In this document: positions 26,403 to 34,887 of the stretch, piece by piece
Position numbering within the stretch: position 1 is the first letter of the stretch
Layout of the letters: each line of letters begins with the position of its first letter
Assembly (NCBI GenBank): GCA_965199055.1
Contig: CBDAQR010000003.1
Location: forward strand, 620,001-684,000
Direction of reading: 5' to 3'
DNA: 64,000 bases
Source of the DNA: CBDAQR01 sp965199055
Lineage (GTDB): Bacteria; Pseudomonadota; Gammaproteobacteria; Pseudomonadales; Halieaceae
Notes under the pieces: model-generated
The model's input: the letters and a program-made list of their open reading frames with translations, nothing else
Database searches by the model: none
Told to the model about the DNA's origin: nothing
Position numbers and translations under genes: made by a program

Positions 26403-28184
26403 ATGCGGTCCCCAACACTGGCTGTACTGGCCCTGCTACTGATCAGCGCCTGCAGCACTCAACCTGGCCCCGATGAAGCCTCGTCTACGGATGCAGTCGA
26501 TCCTGCACCGGTAGAAGAATCAGCCGTATCGGCTACACCAGACCCCGAGCCCGAGCGCGAACCTCCGGAGCCACTCGTGATTCCGGAACGGCCGTTCCCG
26601 GACGAAAGCCTTTATGCGCTGCTGGTAGCCGAATTTGCGCTGCGCCGGCGTGAGTACGATGTGGCGCTAGACAATTATATGGAGCAATCGCGTTTGCTCC
26701 GCGACAAGGCAGTCAGTGCGCACACCACCCGCCTGGCTCAGTTCATGAATCGCGACCAGGAGGCTTTGGAGGCAAGCCAGCTGTGGGTGGAACTGGATCC
26801 GGAAAATCTGGAAGCCCGGCTAACTCTCGCGAACTTGTTGGCGCGCTACGACCGCTCGCGCGATGCCTTTCCACACATGGAGTACATCCTGCGCGCGGGC
26901 GGCATAGCCAATTTCACCGCCCTGGCCAGGGGGTTTCGCGATCTGGATAACGCGACCCAGTTGGAGTTTCTGAATAGCGTCGACGGCTTGTTGCAGGAAT
27001 ACCCCGACAATACCCAGCTCCGCATATGCAAGGTCCTCATGCTGGAGGAGCGCAGCCAGCCACAGACGGCGCTAAACGAACTGCAGCCGGTCTTTGAGAT
27101 CAATCCGCAGCAGCTACAGGCGGTAGTACTAGACGCCAAGCTGCGGCTCGATCTGGGCCAGAAAGACGGTGTGTTTGATCGACTGGCGCCACTGCTTGAG
27201 CAACAGCCAGATAATTACCGATTGCGCATGCAGTACGCCAGATTGCTCACCCGCGTCGATTTGCCGAAGGCGGAAGAGCAGTTCCAGCTACTGGTGGAAA
27301 ATGCGCCGGAAGACGCAGACTTGCTGTTTTCGCTGGCACTGATACAGCGCGAGACTCAGGACCTTGAAGGTGCTCGCGATAGCCTCATGAAGCTGTTGGC
27401 CATGAATGCGCGTACTGACGAGGCCCACTATTACCTGGGCAAGACGGCAGAGGATCAGGAGCGCTGGGAGGACGCGCTGACCCACTATATGCAGGTCCAA
27501 CCGGGCCGGGATTTTGGCGCGGCGACTGATCGCATCGCGCAGCTACTGTTAGCCGCGGGGCAATCCGCAGAGCTCAATACCTACTTCGATCACCTGCGCA
27601 GCCGTTTCCCGCAATTGTCTGAGCGACTATTCGCCATCGAGGCCGACAAGCTCAACAGCTTTCAGCACCGCCCCGAGGCGCTGGCGTTATTGGACCGCGC
27701 CCTGGAGCAATTTCCACAAAGCACCAGTTTGCGCTACTCACGTTCGATGCTCTACGAACAGGAGGGCAGCCTCGCCCTGGCCGAATCCGATTTGCGCAGC
27801 ATTCTGGAGCGCGAACCCGACAACTCGACCGCACTGAATGCGCTGGGATATACCCTGGCGAATCGCACCGATCGGTACGAAGAAGCCCGGGATTTGATTC
27901 GACGCGCTCTGGATCTCAGCCCCGATGAGCCTGCCATTCTCGACAGCATGGGTTGGGTACTCTATCGGCTCGGCGAATACGAAGAGGCACTGCAATACCT
28001 GCAACAGGCCTACAGCGCATTTCCCGACCCGGAAGTGGCCGCTCACCTCGGCGAGGTGCTTTGGGTGAGTGGCGATGAAGAGGCGGCGTTGCTGGTCTGG
28101 CGCCAGGCGCAGGAACGCAGCCCTGAACACCCAGTGCTGGTTGACACCATGCAGCGCTTCGGCGTGGACGCTGGTGAAGACTGA
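26403..28184 (+). CDS. TPR-repeat lipoprotein (PA4667-like)
   Basis: The frame is open from 26355, but the ATG at 26403 begins a lipoprotein signal (MRSPTLAVLALLLISAC; lipobox cysteine at residue 17). A Pro/Glu-rich linker follows (about 20-60), then tetratricopeptide repeats to the end, for example NSTALNALGYTLANRTDRYE and LDSMGWVLYRLGEYEEALQY. The product has 593 residues. A TPR protein of this kind precedes lolB in Pseudomonas too, so it may belong to outer-membrane biogenesis, but its job is not known. Its stop overlaps the lolB ATG by one base. Confidence 0.85.
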   Translation: MRSPTLAVLALLLISACSTQPGPDEASSTDAVDPAPVEESAVSATPDPEPEREPPEPLVIPERPFPDESLYALLVAEFALRRREYDVALDNYMEQSRLLRDKAVSAHTTRLAQFMNRDQEALEASQLWVELDPENLEARLTLANLLARYDRSRDAFPHMEYILRAGGIANFTALARGFRDLDNATQLEFLNSVDGLLQEYPDNTQLRICKVLMLEERSQPQTALNELQPVFEINPQQLQAVVLDAKLRLDLGQKDGVFDRLAPLLEQQPDNYRLRMQYARLLTRVDLPKAEEQFQLLVENAPEDADLLFSLALIQRETQDLEGARDSLMKLLAMNARTDEAHYYLGKTAEDQERWEDALTHYMQVQPGRDFGAATDRIAQLLLAAGQSAELNTYFDHLRSRFPQLSERLFAIEADKLNSFQHRPEALALLDRALEQFPQSTSLRYSRSMLYEQEGSLALAESDLRSILEREPDNSTALNALGYTLANRTDRYEEARDLIRRALDLSPDEPAILDSMGWVLYRLGEYEEALQYLQQAYSAFPDPEVAAHLGEVLWVSGDEEAALLVWRQAQERSPEHPVLVDTMQRFGVDAGED

Positions 28185-28798
28185 TGAGACGCCCCGTGGC
28201 ACCCCCCCTGCCGTCTTCTATGGCAAGCCTGCCCTGGTTGGTGTTTGTCTTATTACTGGGTGCCTGCAGTGCACCTGCACTGAAGGAAACACCTGACTGG
28301 AATCAGCAGCGCGCTGATCTGGCCGCCATCTCCGACTGGAATGTATCCGGCAAAATCGCGGTGCGTTCCTCGGAGGGACTCGACTCTGCCAATCTGCGTT
28401 GGGAACAGCGCGGCAATGCTCTGCGGCTGGAGCTATCCGGCCCGGTGGGTATGGGCCAGGTGGTATTGGAACATTCCGATAATGGCACCCGTGCGCTGCG
28501 AGACGGCAGCTGGCACCACTACGAAAACGGCATTGTCGATGTCGAGCGTGAATTGGGCTGGCCGCTGCCGCTGGAGTTAATGCCCTGGTGGCTGCGAGGT
28601 TTGCCAGCCCCGGAGCCCGCGGCGGACCAAGTCATTACGGAGGGCGGACGCCTGGCTCAAATAGAGCAGGCACAGTGGTCACTGGAGTTTGTGGAGTTTC
28701 GCGAAGCAGACGCCCGACAGCTACCCACTAGAATTAACTTTAGCGGTAACGGCGTGTCAGGGAAGCTGCTGCTTAAGCGTTGGAACGTGTCGCCTTGA
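28184..28798 (+). CDS. lolB: Outer-membrane lipoprotein receptor LolB
   Basis: LolB takes lipoproteins from LolA and inserts them into the outer membrane. The 204-residue protein is itself a lipoprotein, with lipobox LLLGAC at about residues 23-28. The family pattern WNVSGKIAVRSSEG, then LRWEQRG and PLPLELMPWWLRGLP, is clear. I use the ATG at 28184, which overlaps the preceding stop; an ATG at 28220 would also leave a signal peptide. Confidence 0.92.
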   Translation: MRRPVAPPLPSSMASLPWLVFVLLLGACSAPALKETPDWNQQRADLAAISDWNVSGKIAVRSSEGLDSANLRWEQRGNALRLELSGPVGMGQVVLEHSDNGTRALRDGSWHHYENGIVDVERELGWPLPLELMPWWLRGLPAPEPAADQVITEGGRLAQIEQAQWSLEFVEFREADARQLPTRINFSGNGVSGKLLLKRWNVSP

Positions 28799-29631
28799 GA
28801 GCTTTGCAGCTACCGAGCCCTGCCAAGCTCAATTTGTTCTTGCATGTGACCGGACGTCGAGCGGACGGCTATCACGAACTGCAAACCCTGTTTCAGCTGT
28901 TGGATTGTGGCGATAGCGTCTCCCTGGAACTACGCGAGGATGGCGCCATACACGTGGACTGCCCCGGTATCGATGTCGCTGAGGAGGATAATCTGGCGTT
29001 CCGCGCCGCCCGTTCCTTACAGGAGTCAAGCAACAGCGGCTGCGGCGCAAACATTCGGATAGAAAAGCGCATCCCTGATGGTGGCGGACTGGGAGGCGGT
29101 AGCTCTAATGCCGCCACGGTACTGCTGGGGCTGAACCGGCTCTGGGCACTCAAATTGCCGCTGTCCGAGCTGGCTGCGGTGGGCCTGCGCCTGGGCGCCG
29201 ACGTGCCCGTTTTCGTTCACGGCAACAGCGCCTGGGCGGAGGGTGTGGGTGAAAAACTCAAGCCCGTCGAGTTGCCTGAACGCCATTACCTGATCATCAG
29301 CCCTGGCTGCGCAGTCGCTACGGCAGAAGTTTTTTCTCAGCGGGAATTGACACGCAACACCTCTCCCATCACAATAGCGGCCTTTTTTGAGGGGGGTGGG
29401 CGAAACGACTGCGAATTTGTCGTTCGCCAGCTTTATCAGGAAGTCGATAAAGCATTGAATTGGCTGGAAAAATTTGGCCAGGCCCAACTGACAGGCACCG
29501 GTGCCTGCGTCTTCGCCGGCTTTGATGAAAGAGCAGAAGCTGAGGCGGTTTTCCGCCAGATGCCGGCGATGTGGCGCGGATTCGTAGCGAGGGGAATCAA
29601 TCGCTCACCGGTACACGCGTTAGTGGAGTAA
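28795..29631 (+). CDS. ispE: 4-diphosphocytidyl-2-C-methylerythritol kinase IspE
   Basis: IspE phosphorylates CDP-methylerythritol in the MEP isoprenoid pathway. It is a GHMP kinase with LPSPAKLNLFLHVTGRRADG at the start and the ATP loop PDGGGLGGGSSNAATVL. I chose the TTG at 28795, which overlaps the lolB TGA and leaves the start closest to homologues (278 residues). A TTG at 28780 would add five residues. No ATG is available. The gene ends 16 bases before tRNA-Gln. Confidence 0.92.
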   Translation: MRALQLPSPAKLNLFLHVTGRRADGYHELQTLFQLLDCGDSVSLELREDGAIHVDCPGIDVAEEDNLAFRAARSLQESSNSGCGANIRIEKRIPDGGGLGGGSSNAATVLLGLNRLWALKLPLSELAAVGLRLGADVPVFVHGNSAWAEGVGEKLKPVELPERHYLIISPGCAVATAEVFSQRELTRNTSPITIAAFFEGGGRNDCEFVVRQLYQEVDKALNWLEKFGQAQLTGTGACVFAGFDERAEAEAVFRQMPAMWRGFVARGINRSPVHALVE

Positions 29632-29647
29632 CGGACAACAGAATTAC

Positions 29648-29722
29648 TGGGGTGTCGCCAAGCGGCAAGGCACCGGGTTTTGATCCCGGCATTCGCAGGT
29701 TCGAATCCTGCCACCCCAGCCA
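29648..29722 (+). tRNA. tRNA-Gln (anticodon TTG)
   Basis: A 75-base cloverleaf including CCA. The acceptor stem TGGGGTG (29648-29654) pairs with CACCCCA (29712-29718), followed by G and CCA. The anticodon arm is CCGGG-TTTTGAT-CCCGG with TTG in the loop, and the T arm contains GGTTCGAATCC. The sequence is very close to E. coli glutamine tRNA. Its location between ispE and prs is the same as in Pseudomonas. Confidence 0.97.
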
Positions 29723-29751
29723 ATTTTAAGCCTGGCCATAGGAAGCATACC

Positions 29752-30699
29752 GTGACTGCAAAGATGATGGTGTTTACCGGCAACGCTAACCCCGAGCTTG
29801 CCCAGAAAGTCACCAGGAAATTGCATATCCCAATGGGGAATGCAGACGTCTCGAAGTTCAGCGACGGTGAGGTTGCGGTAGAGATTAACGAGAACGTCCG
29901 CGGTAAGGACGTATTCGTCATTCAGTCCACCTGCGCCCCCACCAATGACAATCTGATGGAACTGATTGTCATGATCGACGCCCTGAAGCGTGCCTCGGCA
30001 CAACGGATCACCGCAGTAGTTCCCTACTTCGGCTATTCGCGCCAGGACCGCCGGGTGCGATCAGCACGGGTCCCCATCTCTGCAAAGGTAGTGGCAGACA
30101 TGATGGTAGCCGTCGGCGTTGACAGGGTTTTGACCATCGACCTGCACGCGGAGCAGATACAGGGCTTCTTTACCTGCCCGGTAGACAATATTTACGGGTC
30201 GCCAGTGCTCAATGACGATATTGAGCGCTGCACCTATGAAAACTTGATGGTGGTATCACCGGATATCGGTGGTGTGGTCAGGGCGCGAGCCGTGGCCAAA
30301 CAACTGGGCGAAGTGGACCTGGCGATTATCGATAAGCGTCGTCCCCAGGCCAATGAGGCCCAGGTTATGAATATTATTGGCGATGTCGAAGGCCGCACCT
30401 GTTTGCTGGTAGACGACATGGTCGATACGGCGGGTACGCTATGCAAGGCCGCAGATGCACTAAAGGAAAATGGTGCCTCGCGAGTGATTGCCTATTGTAC
30501 CCACCCGGTGTTGTCTGGCAGCGCCATCGACAACGTCAACAACTCCCAGCTCGATGAGCTGGTAGTGACAGATACGATTCCTTTAAGCGAGGAAGCGCGC
30601 GCATGCGGTCGCATTCGCCAGCTGACCATCGCGGACCTGCTGGCTGAGGCCATGCGCCGCGTGAGCAACGAGGAATCTATTAGCGCGCTGTTCACCTGA
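29752..30699 (+). CDS. prs: Ribose-phosphate pyrophosphokinase
   Basis: Prs makes PRPP for nucleotide, histidine and tryptophan synthesis. The frame is open from 29680, inside the tRNA. I chose the GTG at 29752, preceded by a GGAAG site, which gives MTAKMMVFTGNANPELAQKV and 315 residues, the family length. Motifs are the flexible loop RQDRRVRSARVPISAK, DLHAEQIQGFF and the PRPP loop DDMVDTAGTL. Confidence 0.96.
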   Translation: MTAKMMVFTGNANPELAQKVTRKLHIPMGNADVSKFSDGEVAVEINENVRGKDVFVIQSTCAPTNDNLMELIVMIDALKRASAQRITAVVPYFGYSRQDRRVRSARVPISAKVVADMMVAVGVDRVLTIDLHAEQIQGFFTCPVDNIYGSPVLNDDIERCTYENLMVVSPDIGGVVRARAVAKQLGEVDLAIIDKRRPQANEAQVMNIIGDVEGRTCLLVDDMVDTAGTLCKAADALKENGASRVIAYCTHPVLSGSAIDNVNNSQLDELVVTDTIPLSEEARACGRIRQLTIADLLAEAMRRVSNEESISALFT

Positions 30700-30732
30700 C
30701 CCAAGAGGTCGGTGAGTAGCGTTTTATAAACC

Positions 30733-30763
30733 CACCGGGAAGCTGGTCGCAGGCGACCCGGTG
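30733..30763 (+). promoter_or_regulatory. Hairpin in the rplY leader
   Basis: Between prs and rplY, CACCGGG (30733-30739) can pair with CCCGGTG (30757-30763), with a further short stem inside (GTC at 30746 with GAC at 30755). It ends about 10 bases before the AAAGGAG ribosome site of rplY. No T run follows, so it looks like a leader structure rather than a terminator. A role in rplY control is inference. Confidence 0.4.
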
Positions 30764-30785
30764 ACTAATCAAAGGAGTCCAGACC

Positions 30786-31475
30786 ATGTCTGACGCATTT
30801 GAAATTACAGCCGAGATCCGGGAAGACAAAGGGAAAGGTGCGAGCCGCCGCCTGCGTCGCCTGGCCGATCAAGTTCCAGCCATATTGTATGGCGGCGACA
30901 GAGCACCCACCCCGCTGACCCTGATCCGCAAGGATCTGGAGCACGCGCTGGAGAACGAGGCGTTCTACTCACACATCCTGACCATCAAGGTCGGTGATGA
31001 CACCCAAAAGGCCATTCTCAAAGACCTGCAACGCCATCCCGCCAAAGACCGCGTAATGCACGCAGACTTTATGCGTGTTAGCGATAACGTGAAGATTAAG
31101 GTTCACGTACCCCTGCACTTCCTCAACGAAGACACCTGCTTCGGCGTCAAGACCGAAGGCGGCATGATTCAGCACTCGGCAACTGATATCGAGGTGCTGA
31201 CCCTGCCAGGCGACATGCCGGAGTACATTGAAGTCGATATGCTCGAAGTGAAGGTTGGCGAGATCATTCACCTGTCCGACATCACCCTGCCTAACGGTGT
31301 GGAATCAGTAGCCCTGTCCCACGGCGAAGACCATGACCTCACGGTTGCCAGCGTACTGGCTCCGAAAGGTGGCAGCGACGAAGACGAGTTGGATGCAGCC
31401 GCTGAGGGCGCAGGTGAAGACGCCGCAGAAGACGCACCTGCAGAGGACACTCCCGCCGCAGACGGCGACGAGTAA
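30786..31475 (+). CDS. rplY: 50S ribosomal protein L25 (CTC form)
   Basis: L25 binds 5S rRNA. This 229-residue product is the long CTC type: an N-terminal L25 domain (about residues 1-95, with GKGASRRLRRLADQVPAILYGG and DLQRHPAKDRVMHADFMRV), a second beta domain, and a very acidic Ala/Glu/Asp-rich tail from about residue 195. A strong AAAGGAG site precedes the ATG. The gene lies between prs and pth, the common order. Confidence 0.94.
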   Translation: MSDAFEITAEIREDKGKGASRRLRRLADQVPAILYGGDRAPTPLTLIRKDLEHALENEAFYSHILTIKVGDDTQKAILKDLQRHPAKDRVMHADFMRVSDNVKIKVHVPLHFLNEDTCFGVKTEGGMIQHSATDIEVLTLPGDMPEYIEVDMLEVKVGEIIHLSDITLPNGVESVALSHGEDHDLTVASVLAPKGGSDEDELDAAAEGAGEDAAEDAPAEDTPAADGDE

Positions 31476-31512
31476 GTCTCAACTTCACCCACCTATCTGA
31501 CGGCACACTGAT

Positions 31513-32094
31513 ATGCCGATACAGCTTGTAGTGGGTCTCGGGAACCCCGGTGAGGAATACCGGGGAACCCGGCACAATGCCGGCGCCGACTTCGTCGCCG
31601 AGCTGGCACGGCTGCACAGCATTAGTCTGCAGCCGGACTCCAAATTCTACGGACTCGCTGGACGCCTGCAGGCGCAGGGTATGGACCTGCGCTTATTGGT
31701 GCCCACCACCTTTATGAATCGCAGCGGTCAGTCCGTATCGGCGATGGCGAAGTTTTACAAGTTCGCCCCGGCGGACATTCTGGTGGCGCACGATGAGCTG
31801 GACTTCGAGGCCGGGATCGCCCGCTTTAAGGACGGCGGCGGACACGGCGGCCACAATGGCCTGCGCGATATCAGCAAAGCCATGGGCGACAGTTATCTTC
31901 GATTGCGCCTGGGAATAGGCCACCCCGGTCATGCGAACCTGGTCAGCAACTACGTTCTCAAGCGACCGTCGCAAGTCGATCGGGAACGCATTGATGCGAG
32001 CATCGACGAGGCCATTCGCGCCCTGCCGCTGCTGGTTGAAGGCGACTGGGCCAAAGCGACTCATCAGCTTCACAGCGCCACCAGCGCGGCATGA
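31513..32094 (+). CDS. pth: Peptidyl-tRNA hydrolase
   Basis: Pth releases peptides from prematurely dropped peptidyl-tRNA. The 193-residue protein has the active site VGLGNPGEEYRGTRHNAG with Asn11 and the catalytic His21, the FMNRSGQSV motif and the aspartate in VAHDELDF, followed by GGGHGGHNGL. The length is normal. It precedes ychF. Confidence 0.95.
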   Translation: MPIQLVVGLGNPGEEYRGTRHNAGADFVAELARLHSISLQPDSKFYGLAGRLQAQGMDLRLLVPTTFMNRSGQSVSAMAKFYKFAPADILVAHDELDFEAGIARFKDGGGHGGHNGLRDISKAMGDSYLRLRLGIGHPGHANLVSNYVLKRPSQVDRERIDASIDEAIRALPLLVEGDWAKATHQLHSATSAA

Positions 32095-32139
32095 GTAGAG
32101 ATGTCCTTGTAAAGGACGCATTTTGTAACGGAGAAAGAC

Positions 32140-33234
32140 ATGGGATTTAAATGCGGTATTGTCGGCCTGCCTAATGTGGGCAAGTCCACCCTCTTCAACG
32201 CGTTGACCCAGGCGGGCATCGATGCGGAGAACTTTCCGTTTTGCACCATAGAACCTAACGCCGGCGTGGTACCGGCGCCGGATCCGCGTCAGGATAAGAT
32301 CAGTGCGATCGTCAGCCCGGAAAAAGAAATTGCCACGACCATGGAATTCGTCGACATCGCCGGCCTGGTGGCCGGTGCCAGCAAGGGCGAGGGTTTGGGT
32401 AACCAGTTTCTGGCCAATATCCGCGAGACAGACGCCATCGCCCACGTGGTGCGCTGTTTCGACGACGAGAACGTGATTCATGTCGCCAACAAGGTTGACC
32501 CGGCGGGCGACGTTGAAGTGATCAATACTGAACTGGCACTGGCGGACCTCGAAAGCTGTGAAAAACAACTGCAGAAGGTCACGCGCACTGCGAAAGGCGG
32601 TGATAAGGAATCCATCGCGATCAAAGCACTGCTGGAAGACAAGCTGCTGCCCCAACTGAATGAAGCGAAGCCAGTGCGTGCGCTCGAACTGAGCCCAGAG
32701 GAATGGGAGCTGGTTCGCACCCTGCACCTGCTGACGGTAAAACCCACCATGTACATTGCCAACGTCGATGAGGACGGGGTGAACGGCAATGACTGGACAG
32801 AGCAGTTGCAACAGATTGCCAGCGCCGAAAACGCCATTGTGGTTATCATCTGCAATAAGCTCGAGTCGGAGATCGCTGAACTGGAAGCGGACGAGAAGCT
32901 CGAATTTCTTGCCGATTTAGGTTTAGAGGAAGCGGGTCTTGATCGAGTCATCCGCGCCGGCTATGACCTGCTGGGTCTGCACACCTACTTCACGGCGGGT
33001 CCCAAGGAGGTGCGCGCCTGGACCGTAAAAGTCGGCGCCACGGCACCCGAGGCCGCTGGCGTCATTCACACCGACTTTCAGAAGGGCTTTATTCGGGCTG
33101 AGGTTGTCAGCTTTGACGATTTTATCGGCCATAATGGCGAGCAGGGCGCGAAAGACGCGGGTCGCTGGCGTTTGGAAGGCAAGGACTACGTGGTTCAGGA
33201 CGGCGACGTCATTCACTTCCGCTTCAACGTCTAA
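32140..33234 (+). CDS. ychF: Redox-responsive ATPase YchF (Obg/OLA1 family)
   Basis: YchF is a ribosome-linked ATPase of the Obg-like GTPase family. The 364-residue product has the P-loop GLPNVGKSTLFNAL, FCTIEPNAG, the G3 region VDIAGLVAGASKGEGLGNQF and the altered G4 region (YIANVDED) that gives ATP preference. It ends in a TGS domain (RAWTVKVGATAPEAAGVIH onward). It is the last recognisable housekeeping gene before the accessory region. Confidence 0.96.
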   Translation: MGFKCGIVGLPNVGKSTLFNALTQAGIDAENFPFCTIEPNAGVVPAPDPRQDKISAIVSPEKEIATTMEFVDIAGLVAGASKGEGLGNQFLANIRETDAIAHVVRCFDDENVIHVANKVDPAGDVEVINTELALADLESCEKQLQKVTRTAKGGDKESIAIKALLEDKLLPQLNEAKPVRALELSPEEWELVRTLHLLTVKPTMYIANVDEDGVNGNDWTEQLQQIASAENAIVVIICNKLESEIAELEADEKLEFLADLGLEEAGLDRVIRAGYDLLGLHTYFTAGPKEVRAWTVKVGATAPEAAGVIHTDFQKGFIRAEVVSFDDFIGHNGEQGAKDAGRWRLEGKDYVVQDGDVIHFRFNV

Positions 33235-33454
33235 GCCACGGTTTTATAAAACTTTTATTTCTACTGGCCTATTCCAGCCAGGGTTTCGTGAACCGGTTCA
33301 CACTCTGAGACATCAATTCGGCGGTGACCGTTGCCGCCGCTGGCCTGTATCCCTAGCATGTTCAAGTGAGAGAAAGTGCAAATCGTGCTTGATGGGCGCT
33401 AATGCGGCCCTATACTTATTAATACGGGGTAAGTAAACTAAGTTTTGCTTCTTC

Positions 33455-33460
33455 TATAAT
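33455..33460 (+). promoter_or_regulatory. Possible -10 element upstream of the Slam-like gene
   Basis: The 252-base gap after ychF (33235-33486) is AT rich near its end and contains a perfect TATAAT at 33455-33460, 27 bases before the ATG at 33487. No good -35 hexamer stands 16-18 bases upstream, so this is only a candidate. The rest of the gap shows no gene. Confidence 0.25.
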
Positions 33461-33486
33461 AATTGGGGACGCAGGGATAAGCGGTT

Positions 33487-34878
33487 ATGGCTTCATGCAA
33501 GCGTAAGTTCACCTTTTTCTCATTAATTCCAACGGGTTCCCGTCTCACGGCGGCGGCGGTTTTTATGGGGTGTATGGCAGTACAGGTTTCAGCTCAGGCA
33601 CAGGATGTCTTGTCGAACGCTGAGGTCGCCCAATTGCTGGCGGAAAGCCGGCAAATGGTGGCGTCCGGGCGCACGTCGGAAGCCTATGAGCTGTTGGCAC
33701 CTCACGAGTTGGAGCTGGCAGGTAATGCCGACTTCGATTACCTATACGGTACTGCGGCCCTGGATTCAGGCGAACCGCAGCTGGCGATTTTCGCGCTGGA
33801 GCGGGTCCTGGAAGACCGGCCGTCTTTCCTGGGTGCGCGCCTGGAACTGGCACGCGCGTTCTATGATACCGGCGACAATGAGTCGGCACGTTATCACTTT
33901 GAGTACCTGCAGGCGCAGAATCCGCCGCCAAATGTGCAGCAGGCGATTACCAGTTACCTGCGCGCTATCGACCGCCTGGCTGCTGCCTATAAGCCAATAC
34001 ACATACCGCACTTCGCCATGGGCGGAGGCTGGGACAGTAATGCCAACGCCTCGACCGCCGTGGAACAATTCCTTGGTTTTATCCTGGATGGCAACAACCA
34101 GGAAACCGACTCTCCCATGTACTTCGCTACGCTGGGAGATTATTACAGCAGACCACTCTCACCCGACTGGAAACTGATACTCACCGGCGCAGTGAGCCAA
34201 CGCAATTATCCCGATGCCAGCTTCGTCGACTCAACCGATGTGTACGCCAATGTCGGCTTTGAGTGGAACCTGGGCGACACCAAGTTCTTCCCTACTTTCG
34301 GTGCAGCCTTTAATTGGCTCGATGGCGACGACAACCTGGACCGCTACATCTCTGACTTTCTGGTCACCCACTCGGTCAACGATGAATGGAAGCCGATCGG
34401 TGGCGTCAGTGCGTCGGCCCATCGCTTTACCAGCGACCTGGAGATTCGTGACGCAAACGTCTACAACGGCCGAGTGGGCTTTGAACACTACCTCGACCCT
34501 GCGACCGCCAGCGTGATCAGCGCCATGGTGCAAGTGGGCACCGACGATGTCGAGGACGACCTGTCACCCTTCGAGAACGACCGCTATGCCGTAACCCTTA
34601 GCGCCAGTCGAGCCATTGCCCAGGGAATGCTGCTAACCGGTGATATCGGATACAAGAATACGGACTACAACGGTAAAACCAATTTCTTCGGCGTCGACCG
34701 TGAAGACGAAATGTGGCGCGCTGGACTCACGCTCAACGTATTCGACTGGCCCTGGCAGGGCTGGCGAACCATCGGCCGCGCGGCCTACACAGATGTGGAA
34801 TCGGAAGACCCTCTCGACGATCTGTATGGATATGATCGCACCGAGGTCAATATCACTTTCCACCGTTCCTTCGAGTAA
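33487..34878 (+). CDS. TPR plus outer-membrane beta-barrel protein, Slam-like (DUF560 type)
   Basis: The 463-residue protein has an N-terminal export signal (hydrophobic stretch ending VQVSAQAQD, about residue 38), a TPR-like helical part (about 45-160, with LIFALERVLEDRPSFLGARL-style repeats) and then a region of alternating strands to a terminal Phe-Glu (ITFHRSFE). The junction reads FAMGGGWDSNANAS, like the barrel start of the DUF560/SlipAM family. Members of that family (Slam) move surface lipoproteins or secreted TbpB-like proteins across the outer membrane. The FecR gene starts 10 bases downstream and could encode its client. The family call comes from architecture and the one motif, not from a search. 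Confidence 0.6.
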   Translation: MASCKRKFTFFSLIPTGSRLTAAAVFMGCMAVQVSAQAQDVLSNAEVAQLLAESRQMVASGRTSEAYELLAPHELELAGNADFDYLYGTAALDSGEPQLAIFALERVLEDRPSFLGARLELARAFYDTGDNESARYHFEYLQAQNPPPNVQQAITSYLRAIDRLAAAYKPIHIPHFAMGGGWDSNANASTAVEQFLGFILDGNNQETDSPMYFATLGDYYSRPLSPDWKLILTGAVSQRNYPDASFVDSTDVYANVGFEWNLGDTKFFPTFGAAFNWLDGDDNLDRYISDFLVTHSVNDEWKPIGGVSASAHRFTSDLEIRDANVYNGRVGFEHYLDPATASVISAMVQVGTDDVEDDLSPFENDRYAVTLSASRAIAQGMLLTGDIGYKNTDYNGKTNFFGVDREDEMWRAGLTLNVFDWPWQGWRTIGRAAYTDVESEDPLDDLYGYDRTEVNITFHRSFE

Positions 34879-34887
34879 ACAGGGGCA

